From assembly GCA_024235035.1 (NCBI GenBank), contig JACKNE010000009.1:62001-126000 (forward strand): 64,000 nucleotides of DNA, in the 5' to 3' direction. Under the pieces are notes generated by a model, which saw only the letters and a list, made by a program, of their open reading frames with translations, was not told the DNA's origin and did not search any database. This DNA comes from Gammaproteobacteria bacterium. GTDB lineage: Bacteria > Pseudomonadota > Gammaproteobacteria > Competibacterales > Competibacteraceae. Position 1 is the first letter of the stretch. Every line of letters begins with the position of its first letter. This document shows, one piece after another, positions 25,836 through 33,330 of the stretch. Both the position numbers and the translations under genes were made by a program.

Positions 25836-28172
25836 CTACTCCGGCTGAGCCAATTCCTCTTCCGCTTCAATCGATTCCGGCTTGGCAGCTATTACCTGTG
25901 GCAGGGCGCTGGCCGCTGGGGCGCTTTCATCCGGCGCCAGGGATTCGTCCACAACGTCGGCGACCACCACCGGCTTCGGCGGCGGTGGCTCCTGCGGGCG
26001 GAGAACCAGACCACCCATCGGTGGTACGGTAACCGCGACCGAGTAGGGGCGATCCATCCAAGGCTGTTCCTCAGCGATCAGATCTATCCCCCCGTTGCCC
26101 ACGCCACTGCCGGCGTAATAATGTGAGTCGGAGTTGAAAATTTCCGTATAACGACCGGCCCGCGGCACCCCAATCCGGTAACCATGGCGAGGCACCGGGG
26201 TAAAGTTGACGATCACTACCAGGAAATCATCGTCCTTCTTGCGCAGGTAGCTCAGGATCGACTGTTCGGCGTCATGGCAGTCGATCCAGTCGAAACCCTG
26301 CCACTCAAATTCGTAGTGATGCAACACTGATTCACTGTGATAAAGCCGGTTCAGATCCCTGACGAGCTGTTGCATACCCTTGTGGAAGTCATATTGCAAA
26401 ACATACCAGTCAAGCGTCGCAGCGCTATTCCATTCAGTACCTTGGCCGAATTCAGTGCCCATGAACAGCAACTTCTTGCCGGGGTGGGTGAACATGTACA
26501 GGTAAAGCAACCGCAGGTTGGCGAAGCGCTGCCACTCGTCCCCTGGCATCTTGTTGAGCATCGAACCTTTACCATGCACCACCTCGTCGTGTGAGAACGG
26601 CAGCATGAAGTTTTCGGTGAAACAGTACAGCATGCTGAAAGTGAGCAGATCATGGTGATACTTGCGATGAATCGGATTCTGCGCCATGTAGCGCAAGGTG
26701 TCGTTCATCCAGCCCATATTCCACTTCATGCTGAAACCCAGCCCACCCAGATAGGTCGGGCGAGTCACCTGCGGCCAGGAGGTGGATTCCTCAGCGATCA
26801 CCATCGCGCCCGGATGCTCGCTATGTACGACGGTGTTCAGTTCGCGCATGAAGTCGATGGCTTCCAGGTTCTCGCGGCCACCGTACTTGTTGGGAATCCA
26901 TTGGCCTTCTTCGCGTGAATAATCCAGATACAGCATGGACGCCACCGCATCGACCCGTAGCCCATCCAGGTGAAACTCCTCAAGCCAATATAGGGCGCTG
27001 GACAGTAGGAAGTTTTTCACCTCATAGCGACCGAAGTTGAAAATCAGCGTGCCCCAGTCGAGATGTTCACCCTTGCGAGGGTCGGTGTGCTCGTATAGCG
27101 CCTCACCGTCGAAACGCGCCAAGCCGGAGGCATCTTTGGGAAAGTGGGCGGGCACCCAGTCGAGAATCACGCCGACGTCATGCTGGTGACAGTAATCGAT
27201 GAAATAGCGGAAATCATCTGGCGTACCGAACCGGCTGGTAGGTGCGTAATAGCCTGTGGTTTGATAGCCCCAGGACGCATCGTAGGGATGTTCGGTCACT
27301 GGCAACAATTCGATATGGCTGAAGCCCAAATCCTTGACGTACTCGACCAGTTGATGAGCCAGTTCCCGGTAATTAATGAACTCACCTTCCCCGCCACGTC
27401 GCCATGAACCCAGATGGACCTCGTAAACCGACATGGGCGTGTGCAACCAATCGGCGGACTTGCGCTTGTCCAACCATTCCGCATCGCGCCAAGCATAGGT
27501 ATTTGGCTTGGTGACAATCGTGGCGGTGCTGGGCCGCAATTCGAAATGTTGGCCGTAAGGATCGGATTTCAGGAGCACTGCACCGCTGTGACGATTGCGG
27601 ATTTCGAACTTATACAGGTCGCCGGGACAGAGATTGGGGATGAACAATTCCCAGACGCCGCTGCCCCCGCGCACCCGCATCGGGTGAATCCGTCCATCCC
27701 AACGGTTGAAATTACCGACCACGCTGACCCGCTCCGCATTCGGCGCCCAGACAGCGAACAACACGCCAGCGACTCCATCGGCCTCGTGCCGATGCGCGCC
27801 TAGGAAGCGGTAGGAATGCCAGTGTTTACCTTCGCCAAACAAGTACAAATCGAAATCAGGCAATTGTGGCGGGAAGCAGTAGGGATCGTAGGAAATATGC
27901 TCATGATGGTCAGAATCGCGCCAGATCAATCGATAACGATCCGGCATCTGCTCGACCTTGCCCTGCCATTCAAATAGATCGGTATTGGGAATACGCTCCA
28001 TCGGCAGGTTGCCTTCAGCGATGTGTACTTCCTGGGCATAGGGTAAATGGGCGCGGACAACGACCTTTTTGTCCTGGGGATGGCGGCCCAGCACGGCAAA
28101 GGGATCATGATGGCGGGCTTCGGTGATACGTTGCAATTCGGGGTTAAGTTTCGGGCTCGTCACGTTGTTCAT
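25836..28172 (-). CDS. glgB: 1,4-alpha-glucan branching enzyme
   Basis: A ~778-residue GH13 enzyme that makes alpha-1,6 branches in glycogen. The N-terminal regions contain HHDPFAVLGRHP and the CBM48 domain. The catalytic barrel has the nucleophile Asp in GLRVDAVASM (~407), the acid/base Glu in IAEESTSWP (~458) and HDEVVHGK. The C-terminus has an unusual ~55-residue Pro-, Ala- and Glu-rich tail (from PQEPPPPKP onward) beyond the normal beta domain. The frame extends 26 codons upstream, but MNNVTSPKLNPELQRI fits family starts better. No other glg gene is adjacent. It ends in the terminator at 25783. Confidence 0.95.
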   Translation of the reverse strand: MNNVTSPKLNPELQRITEARHHDPFAVLGRHPQDKKVVVRAHLPYAQEVHIAEGNLPMERIPNTDLFEWQGKVEQMPDRYRLIWRDSDHHEHISYDPYCFPPQLPDFDLYLFGEGKHWHSYRFLGAHRHEADGVAGVLFAVWAPNAERVSVVGNFNRWDGRIHPMRVRGGSGVWELFIPNLCPGDLYKFEIRNRHSGAVLLKSDPYGQHFELRPSTATIVTKPNTYAWRDAEWLDKRKSADWLHTPMSVYEVHLGSWRRGGEGEFINYRELAHQLVEYVKDLGFSHIELLPVTEHPYDASWGYQTTGYYAPTSRFGTPDDFRYFIDYCHQHDVGVILDWVPAHFPKDASGLARFDGEALYEHTDPRKGEHLDWGTLIFNFGRYEVKNFLLSSALYWLEEFHLDGLRVDAVASMLYLDYSREEGQWIPNKYGGRENLEAIDFMRELNTVVHSEHPGAMVIAEESTSWPQVTRPTYLGGLGFSMKWNMGWMNDTLRYMAQNPIHRKYHHDLLTFSMLYCFTENFMLPFSHDEVVHGKGSMLNKMPGDEWQRFANLRLLYLYMFTHPGKKLLFMGTEFGQGTEWNSAATLDWYVLQYDFHKGMQQLVRDLNRLYHSESVLHHYEFEWQGFDWIDCHDAEQSILSYLRKKDDDFLVVIVNFTPVPRHGYRIGVPRAGRYTEIFNSDSHYYAGSGVGNGGIDLIAEEQPWMDRPYSVAVTVPPMGGLVLRPQEPPPPKPVVVADVVDESLAPDESAPAASALPQVIAAKPESIEAEEELAQPE

Positions 28173-28414
28173 CCTGTTGTGTTGACGGTGGAGGCCATGC
28201 TCAGCAGTGGTTGATGCTCGAGGCCGCGACGCTTGACGGCAAAGCCGCAAGCAAGCCTCGCAGCCTTGCCTGAAGTTGAGAAGTTACTGAACGTCTGCGG
28301 TCAGGCGTCAAGCACCGAGCGCGCCAATCGTTCGGGTAAGTATAACGCCGATTGCTCTAAGGATGATTTCTTGTAGGGGATTATATTGCGCCGCAGGGCT
28401 AAGGATGGAGACTC

Positions 28415-28825
28415 TTATTGATACTCCCGCCAATACTCTGGCTGTGGATCGCGGCAACCGTGGGCGAGATGTTGATAACGGTTGATGAACACTTCCTGTT
28501 GAGTAATCTGGCATTCCTGAACAATGGCCAAGTTCTCTCGCTGGGTATCCTCGGTGTAATGAAACAACGCGCGCTTCAGCTTACACAGCAAGCTATTGTC
28601 GAGATGATAACCAAGTTCGCTCAGGGCGCGTTCGATACACGCTAACGTAACCTGGCGCAGGTCATAGGTGACTTCTACAGACAAAGGCGCTGTTTGTCGA
28701 ACCGACTCGATGCCAGCGACATTTCTTAACCAGACCGCTGCCGTACGGACCTGCTCTGGATCAGGGTGAAAGCGGCAAAATGGAATCGTGCGAGTCTTGT
28801 ACAGCTCTTCGGTATTGGTGTGCAT
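28415..28825 (-). CDS. Hypothetical protein with ferredoxin-like (HMA-type) fold
   Basis: A 136-residue protein of unknown role. After MHTNTEELYKTRTIPFCRFH, the part QVRTAAVWLRNVAGIESVRQ followed by LSVEVTYDLRQVTLACIERAL has the beta-alpha-beta-beta-alpha-beta rhythm of heavy-metal-associated domains, but lacks a CxxC metal site. The C-terminal ~50 residues are helical and polar. The ATG at 28825 follows GGAGGGT and is preferred to an upstream start that would overlap prmC. It follows prmC by 71 bp on the same strand. Confidence 0.65.
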   Translation of the reverse strand: MHTNTEELYKTRTIPFCRFHPDPEQVRTAAVWLRNVAGIESVRQTAPLSVEVTYDLRQVTLACIERALSELGYHLDNSLLCKLKRALFHYTEDTQRENLAIVQECQITQQEVFINRYQHLAHGCRDPQPEYWREYQ

Positions 28826-28896
28826 GACACCCTCCACAGCTACCGAATTACTTATAAAGGTATATGGATAAATCGTAGACGCTGACGCCGCTACTT

Positions 28897-29748
28897 TCAA
28901 CCGGGCCAACGACCGCAGGTTGTTCGCGGCCATCCAGCGGCATCTCGGTGATCGCTCACCTCGACAAAACCCTGCTCTTGCATTAACGCCGGCACCGACT
29001 CGCCCTGATCGTAGCCGTGTTCCAACACTAGCCAGCCATCCGCTTTCAAGTAGTCCGGTACTTGAGCGATGATCTTGCGTAAGGCATCCAATCCATCCAC
29101 TCCCGCCACCAACGCTGCTCGTGGTTCAAAGCAAAGTCCACCCATTGCCCAATGAGAATCGGCGGCAGCGATATAAGGTGGATTAGCCGCGATGAGATCG
29201 AAGCGCTCACCCACCAGTGGCGCACACCAATCACCTTCGCGAAAGGCGATGTTGGTCAGATTCAACCGTTGAGCATTACGCTGGGCGACCACCAGAGCTG
29301 CTGGACTAGCGTCGGTGGCGATGCAACATGCCTTTGGTCGCTCCGACGCCAGGGCCATGGCAATCGCGCCGCTGCCAGTGCCGAGATCAACGATATTGAG
29401 TGACCGAGCGACTGATAGCCGCTCCAGGGCCAGTTCTACCAGTAGTTCAGTTTCCGGGCGGGGGATCAGGGTATCCGGGGTTACCTCCAGCTCCAACGAC
29501 CAAAACTCTCGATAACCTAGGAGGTAAGCGACGGGCTCACCGAGCAGTCGCCGCTCCAGCCAAGCGGTGAAACGAGCCACCTGTTCCGGTTCCGGCAGGC
29601 GTTCCGGCCAAGCGAGGAGGTAGCTGCGAGACTGCTCCAGGGCAGCGGCCATCAACACTTCGGCGTCCAATCGCGGGGATTTGCTCAGGTCACTCAGTCG
29701 CTGGATGGCATCGGCCAGCAATTCTCGGAGAGTAGCAGCGTTCATCAT
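28897..29748 (-). CDS. prmC: Peptide chain release factor N5-glutamine methyltransferase
   Basis: A 283-residue SAM-dependent methyltransferase that modifies the GGQ glutamine of release factors RF1 and RF2. Motif I is DLGTGSGAIAMALA. The catalytic NPPY motif is in AANPPYIAA. The N-terminal helical domain (LRELLADAIQRLSD) is normal. The start is one of two adjacent ATGs at 29748/29745; frames further upstream run through the divergent tmk promoter region and are not conserved. prfA, its usual partner, is not adjacent. Confidence 0.93.
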   Translation of the reverse strand: MMNAATLRELLADAIQRLSDLSKSPRLDAEVLMAAALEQSRSYLLAWPERLPEPEQVARFTAWLERRLLGEPVAYLLGYREFWSLELEVTPDTLIPRPETELLVELALERLSVARSLNIVDLGTGSGAIAMALASERPKACCIATDASPAALVVAQRNAQRLNLTNIAFREGDWCAPLVGERFDLIAANPPYIAAADSHWAMGGLCFEPRAALVAGVDGLDALRKIIAQVPDYLKADGWLVLEHGYDQGESVPALMQEQGFVEVSDHRDAAGWPRTTCGRWPG

Positions 29749-29833
29749 AATATCGGTTTCTTTTCCATCGAGCATGCTTCGACTTATCATTGTGACCATC
29801 TTGAATAACCGGCTCAATAAAACAGGCAGAGCA

Positions 29834-30481
29834 GTGTCCAGTCGATTCATCACGGTCGAAGGCGGCGAAGGCGCCGGCAAAACTACACAACTTGCTTTCA
29901 TGCGCGAATATTTGGAACAAGCGGGCTGCCGGGTGGTCGTCACCCGAGAGCCGGGAGGCACCGTGCTGGGCGAGGAGATTCGCACCTTGCTACTCGGGCA
30001 TCACCATGCGGGCATGGCGTTGACGACGGAGACGCTGCTGATGTTCGCCGCCCGTGCTGAGCATTTACAACGAGTGATCCGTCCAGCGCTGGCTGCCAAT
30101 CATTGGGTGTTATGCGACCGCTTCACCGATGCCACTTACGCTTATCAGGGTGGTGGGCGTGGCCTGTCCCCGCAACAAATCGCGATTCTGGAAACATGGA
30201 TACAAGGCGCATTACGTCCCGATCTGACCCTGGTGTTGGACGTGCCGGTCGTAGTGGGCTTAGCGCGAGCCAAGCGACGCAGCGCCGCCGATCGTTTTGA
30301 GCAGGAAGATTTGGAGTTCTTTGAGCGGGTGCGGACTGTTTACCTGGAACGAGCGTCCCAACATCCTGATCGTTATCGGATCATCGACGCGAACCAATCT
30401 ATCGAGACAGTTCAGGCCGAAATCAACAATGTTCTTGCTGAATACTGTCGGCGCCCTGGCATCATTGACCAGTCGCTTTGA
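29834..30481 (+). CDS. tmk: Thymidylate kinase
   Basis: A 215-residue kinase making dTDP from dTMP. The P-loop is EGGEGAGKTTQ at the N-terminus. The DRFTDAT motif and the LID region (RRSAADRFEQEDLEFF) are present. The likely start is GTG at 29834 (VSSRFITVEGGEG), giving the usual family length; an in-frame ATG at 29774 would add 20 non-conserved residues. The last 20 bp overlap a convergent gene. It is divergent from prmC. Confidence 0.94.
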   Translation: MSSRFITVEGGEGAGKTTQLAFMREYLEQAGCRVVVTREPGGTVLGEEIRTLLLGHHHAGMALTTETLLMFAARAEHLQRVIRPALAANHWVLCDRFTDATYAYQGGGRGLSPQQIAILETWIQGALRPDLTLVLDVPVVVGLARAKRRSAADRFEQEDLEFFERVRTVYLERASQHPDRYRIIDANQSIETVQAEINNVLAEYCRRPGIIDQSL

Positions 30482-30875
30482 CCCAGGTGACGCCACGAGC
30501 ATCGACCAGAGCATCTCCAGACAGGCGAAACTGCTCAGTGAAGCCGTCGGGAACGCGAATTGAAACCATTGATCCCGATTTCTCCCAGGTTCCCGTGAAT
30601 TGAGCACCTTGGGTCTTCAGAAAAAACTTGCCGCCCGCCTTAAAGTCGATTGAGCGCCGCACCGAGGAATTCAGTTCGATGAAGCGACCAGAAAAATCTG
30701 GCTGAACCTTGGTGGGCGATGCTGGCGGTAAGGGGTGACCTGTGATTTGTCGTTCCAGATATCTGACCCGTCCTTCGAGCTCAGTCAAGCGTTGCTCAAG
30801 ACGGCTCTCCTCCGCCAACGCGCAGGTGGAGCAGACGGCACACAGATAGAAAGCTAGAAAAATCCTGATCTTCAT
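30462..30875 (-). CDS. Hypothetical exported protein
   Basis: A 137-residue protein with a signal peptide (MKIRIFLAFYLCAVCSTCALA). A short coiled coil (EQRLTELEGRVRYLERQI) and a beta-rich domain (FIELNSSVRRSIDFKAGG and onward) follow. The cysteines in the signal region do not form a clear lipobox. Periplasmic location is predicted, function unknown. It is convergent with tmk. Confidence 0.7.
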   Translation of the reverse strand: MKIRIFLAFYLCAVCSTCALAEESRLEQRLTELEGRVRYLERQITGHPLPPASPTKVQPDFSGRFIELNSSVRRSIDFKAGGKFFLKTQGAQFTGTWEKSGSMVSIRVPDGFTEQFRLSGDALVDARGVTWVKATGQ

Positions 30876-31018
30876 CGCTACTCATTCAGTGCATGATGGG
30901 TAGAGGATACCCAGCCCGAAATGCTCGCGAGTGTAATCACTTGCTGGGCCAGCGTCAAAATTTTCTGACGAATCATTAGCCGTCACAAAACGGCGATGTG
31001 GTTGCGCGTCAGGAGGTC

Positions 31019-31498
31019 TTAAGTTGGCGTGTATGCCTCTTTTTTCAATCCTTTCTTGCGTAGCTGGGTGGAAGAAATACCCTCAGTACGAGGCATGAAC
31101 ACAACATTGATCCCACGTCCTCCCAACTGCGAACACAAACGCTCCCAACGCGGCGTGCCTGCCCAATCAGCACCGATAAAGAGGGCATCAACCCCCAAAT
31201 CGACCACAAAATTAGTAAAGAGATCGGCATCATCCATCGAGATCTCTACCGCCAATGCTTGATCCACGCAGGCGAGCGCCGCTACCACTTCTAATCGTTG
31301 CACCTGGGTATGCACCGGCGCACGCGCCTTAATCCGGGTTACGATTGCGTCGCAGGGAACGCCGACGATCAGCCGTTCGCACTGCTCCGCCGCAGCCTGT
31401 AAATAACGCAAATGGCCCATATGAAACAGATCAAATGCACCCGAGGCGTAGCCGACACGCCAACGCTGGGTTGGCTCAGAGACTTTTAGGGGATTCAT
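31019..31498 (-). CDS. Cytidylyltransferase-like nucleotidyltransferase (TagD type)
   Basis: A 159-residue enzyme of the HxGH nucleotidyltransferase superfamily. The N-terminal GAFDLFHMGHLRYLQAA contains HMGH (26-29), and the C-terminal ISSTQLR motif is present. Relatives make CDP-glycerol, CDP-ethanolamine or ADP-heptose. The gene overlaps the end of the TPR-LicD gene by 23 bp, so the two are co-transcribed. Since LicD enzymes use CDP-activated donors, this gene likely makes the donor; the exact alcohol is not readable. Confidence 0.85.
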   Translation of the reverse strand: MNPLKVSEPTQRWRVGYASGAFDLFHMGHLRYLQAAAEQCERLIVGVPCDAIVTRIKARAPVHTQVQRLEVVAALACVDQALAVEISMDDADLFTNFVVDLGVDALFIGADWAGTPRWERLCSQLGGRGINVVFMPRTEGISSTQLRKKGLKKEAYTPT

Positions 31499-32891
31499 CA
31501 GTGATCCGTTTCATCAGTTCCGGGGCGATGTCTTCGGTGCGTAGGCGCTGTGCTAGATGTTGCGCTGCCCCTCTTCGACCTGACAACATCGCGTCAGCCA
31601 AACGAATAGACGCCACGCTACCCAAAAAAGCAGTAAATTCCATCACGTTGGGCGCTGACACCAAGGTATCGAACTCTGGATCAGGGATCTCCCAGTTACC
31701 ATAGGTTGCCCGCAACTGCTCCCTTGGGACTTGGGGCAACGGCAGCCGACGCGCAACACCGGGGTGGTCGACTAGCTGCACGGAGAAAGCCGGTACCGTA
31801 GCCCGACGCAGCACTACGCCCGAAGGATGGCGCCAAGTACTGACGAAACGATCACCCTCCTGCTGATACTCAGTCACGTCCACTGCCAGGCCAGTGCGGA
31901 TATGGACCAAGGAACGGAAGGAGCCAAGATCAAGAGCCAGAGGCTGGAGGCGGAATGCTTGAGTCGCAATCAGCGCCTGAACCACCATCGCGCTGGTAGC
32001 CGGCGGTAGCGCCGCCAAATCCATATCCTGATCGGTGGGAAAGAAATTACCCTCCCGAATCAATGCGAGCAGTGTACCCGCATGTAGAGAGACGGGCAGT
32101 TCCTCGGTCAACACCAACCGCTCGATTTCGGCGGCAACTATGCCCTGGCGACGCCAGGTCCACAATCGCGCTGATGATACCGGGTTCGCTGGCCATGCAC
32201 TCGAATCGAGGAGGTGCTTTATTACATCAAGCGCGATCGCCGTACTTTCCTCAAATTGAAGGATATTATGGACCGCCATGGCCCGTTGTAGCCGGACAAC
32301 ACAGCGCTCGTGCGGATACTGTTCAGGTAGCACCTTTTCGAGCTTAGCCGCCTCTTGCATGACTTCGATGTGCTGCCCGAGCTGCCTCTGTACTTCCCAG
32401 CGGGCTATCAGCCAGGCAAATGGATAATTTCTCACTAAGCGCTCGCGCTCGCGCATCTGCTCCAGGAGCACCTCGAAATTTCCCTCCCGCTCGGCAATGG
32501 CGATCATCAACCCCGCATGAACTCGACCAGCCTCCGGCACGCACGCCAGGTCCGCTACAACATTACGAGCCGCATCCAGATCGCCAGCCAAAAGCAACAG
32601 CGAGACTTGGGCGCGTCCATAGTCGATCAGTCCTATGCGATGGCTGAAACGGCGCAGAAACTCTAGTGCCTCCTCTTGACGCTCGGCACAGGCAGCCGCA
32701 CGCACTAATAAATCCACGACAGCACCGTTTTCCGGTTGCCGCGCCAGTAAAACCACAGCATCTGCATAGGCAGCGGCATGAGCACCCTGCCGTAGCCAGT
32801 CAATAGCACGTTGGATCAAAAGTACATTCTCAATCTTTTTGAGAGGGTGCCTATCGGGCGCTCGTGCCCGACCCACCAGGCTACCCGACAC
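31476..32891 (-). CDS. TPR-like protein with LicD/fukutin-type phosphotransferase domain
   Basis: A ~471-residue protein. Residues ~25-230 are helical repeats of TPR type (AAYADAVVLLARQPENGAVV, then DLDAARNVVADLACVPEAGR). Residues ~265-415 match LicD nucleotidyltransferases. HAGTLLALIREGNFFPTDQDMD has three aspartates at 287, 289 and 291, GLAVDVTEY adds a fourth, and LRATYGNWEIPDPEFD is the YG-W-P block. LicD proteins transfer phosphocholine or similar groups to glycans. The start is a GTG at 32891 without a clear Shine-Dalgarno; a start nearer residue 25 is possible. No membrane segment is seen. Confidence 0.72.
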   Translation of the reverse strand: MSGSLVGRARAPDRHPLKKIENVLLIQRAIDWLRQGAHAAAYADAVVLLARQPENGAVVDLLVRAAACAERQEEALEFLRRFSHRIGLIDYGRAQVSLLLLAGDLDAARNVVADLACVPEAGRVHAGLMIAIAEREGNFEVLLEQMRERERLVRNYPFAWLIARWEVQRQLGQHIEVMQEAAKLEKVLPEQYPHERCVVRLQRAMAVHNILQFEESTAIALDVIKHLLDSSAWPANPVSSARLWTWRRQGIVAAEIERLVLTEELPVSLHAGTLLALIREGNFFPTDQDMDLAALPPATSAMVVQALIATQAFRLQPLALDLGSFRSLVHIRTGLAVDVTEYQQEGDRFVSTWRHPSGVVLRRATVPAFSVQLVDHPGVARRLPLPQVPREQLRATYGNWEIPDPEFDTLVSAPNVMEFTAFLGSVASIRLADAMLSGRRGAAQHLAQRLRTEDIAPELMKRITDESPKSL

Positions 32892-33330
32892 TCAATATGC
32901 GGGCCTTAAACCCTCTCCAGCATAGATAATGTAGGGATATCTATTGGAAATACTATGCCTACCAGGCCACCATATTAAATGAAAAATTGAATAGCTATAA
33001 TAATAAAAATGATAAGTCCATCATACCATTTTCCACCTTTTTTAAAGGCCGCTAAAAATTCATCCTTCAATATATTTACTAATGATGATTTCAAAAAAAT
33101 TTGCATAGACATTCTTATAAAATAATAAGTTATAATCGAAGCACCATTTTAGGATACCCTAAATGTATCAACAAAAAATAAAATCATGTATTATTAATAT
33201 AATAATTATAAGAAGAAAAGAGTAAAATTCATCCTTTTTTATATAAATAACGAATAAATTAATATAACACTCCATTCAAACAAATAATCAGGAATATTAA
33301 ACATATTAGATTTCCATTAAAAACCACGAT
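32892..33330. other. AT-rich intergenic region (439 bp)
   Basis: The composition drops sharply to a strongly AT-rich sequence that continues into the last ~350 bp of the gene at 33331. It holds one short ORF (32975-33112) and one stop-interrupted frame on the minus strand. No tRNA, repeat array or terminator with a GC stem was seen. The shift suggests horizontally acquired DNA. Confidence 0.6.
32975..33112 (-). CDS. Possible small membrane protein (45 aa)
   Basis: An ORF of 45 codons in the AT-rich gap. It starts MSMQIFLKSS, has a charged centre (NILKDEFLAAFKKGGKWYD) and ends in a hydrophobic segment GLIIFIIIAIQFFI. The product could be a single-span membrane peptide. No clear Shine-Dalgarno precedes it, and AT-rich sequence gives such frames by chance, so it is tentative. 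It lies 218 bp downstream of the toxin-like gene at 33331 on the same strand, where an immunity gene would be expected. Confidence 0.3.
   Translation of the reverse strand: MSMQIFLKSSLVNILKDEFLAAFKKGGKWYDGLIIFIIIAIQFFI

Noticed and set aside
33167..33304. A minus-strand frame of 21 codons (MFNIPDYLFEWSVILIYSLFI) that resumes after a TAA for 23 more hydrophobic codons
   Set aside because: The in-frame stop, lack of a ribosome site and AT-rich composition make a real gene unlikely; it could only be a decayed immunity gene, which the sequence alone cannot show.
32892..33330. Search for tRNA, att site or transposase remnant at the AT-rich boundary that would mark an island border
   Set aside because: No tRNA-like cloverleaf, direct repeat or transposase fragment could be identified by eye.
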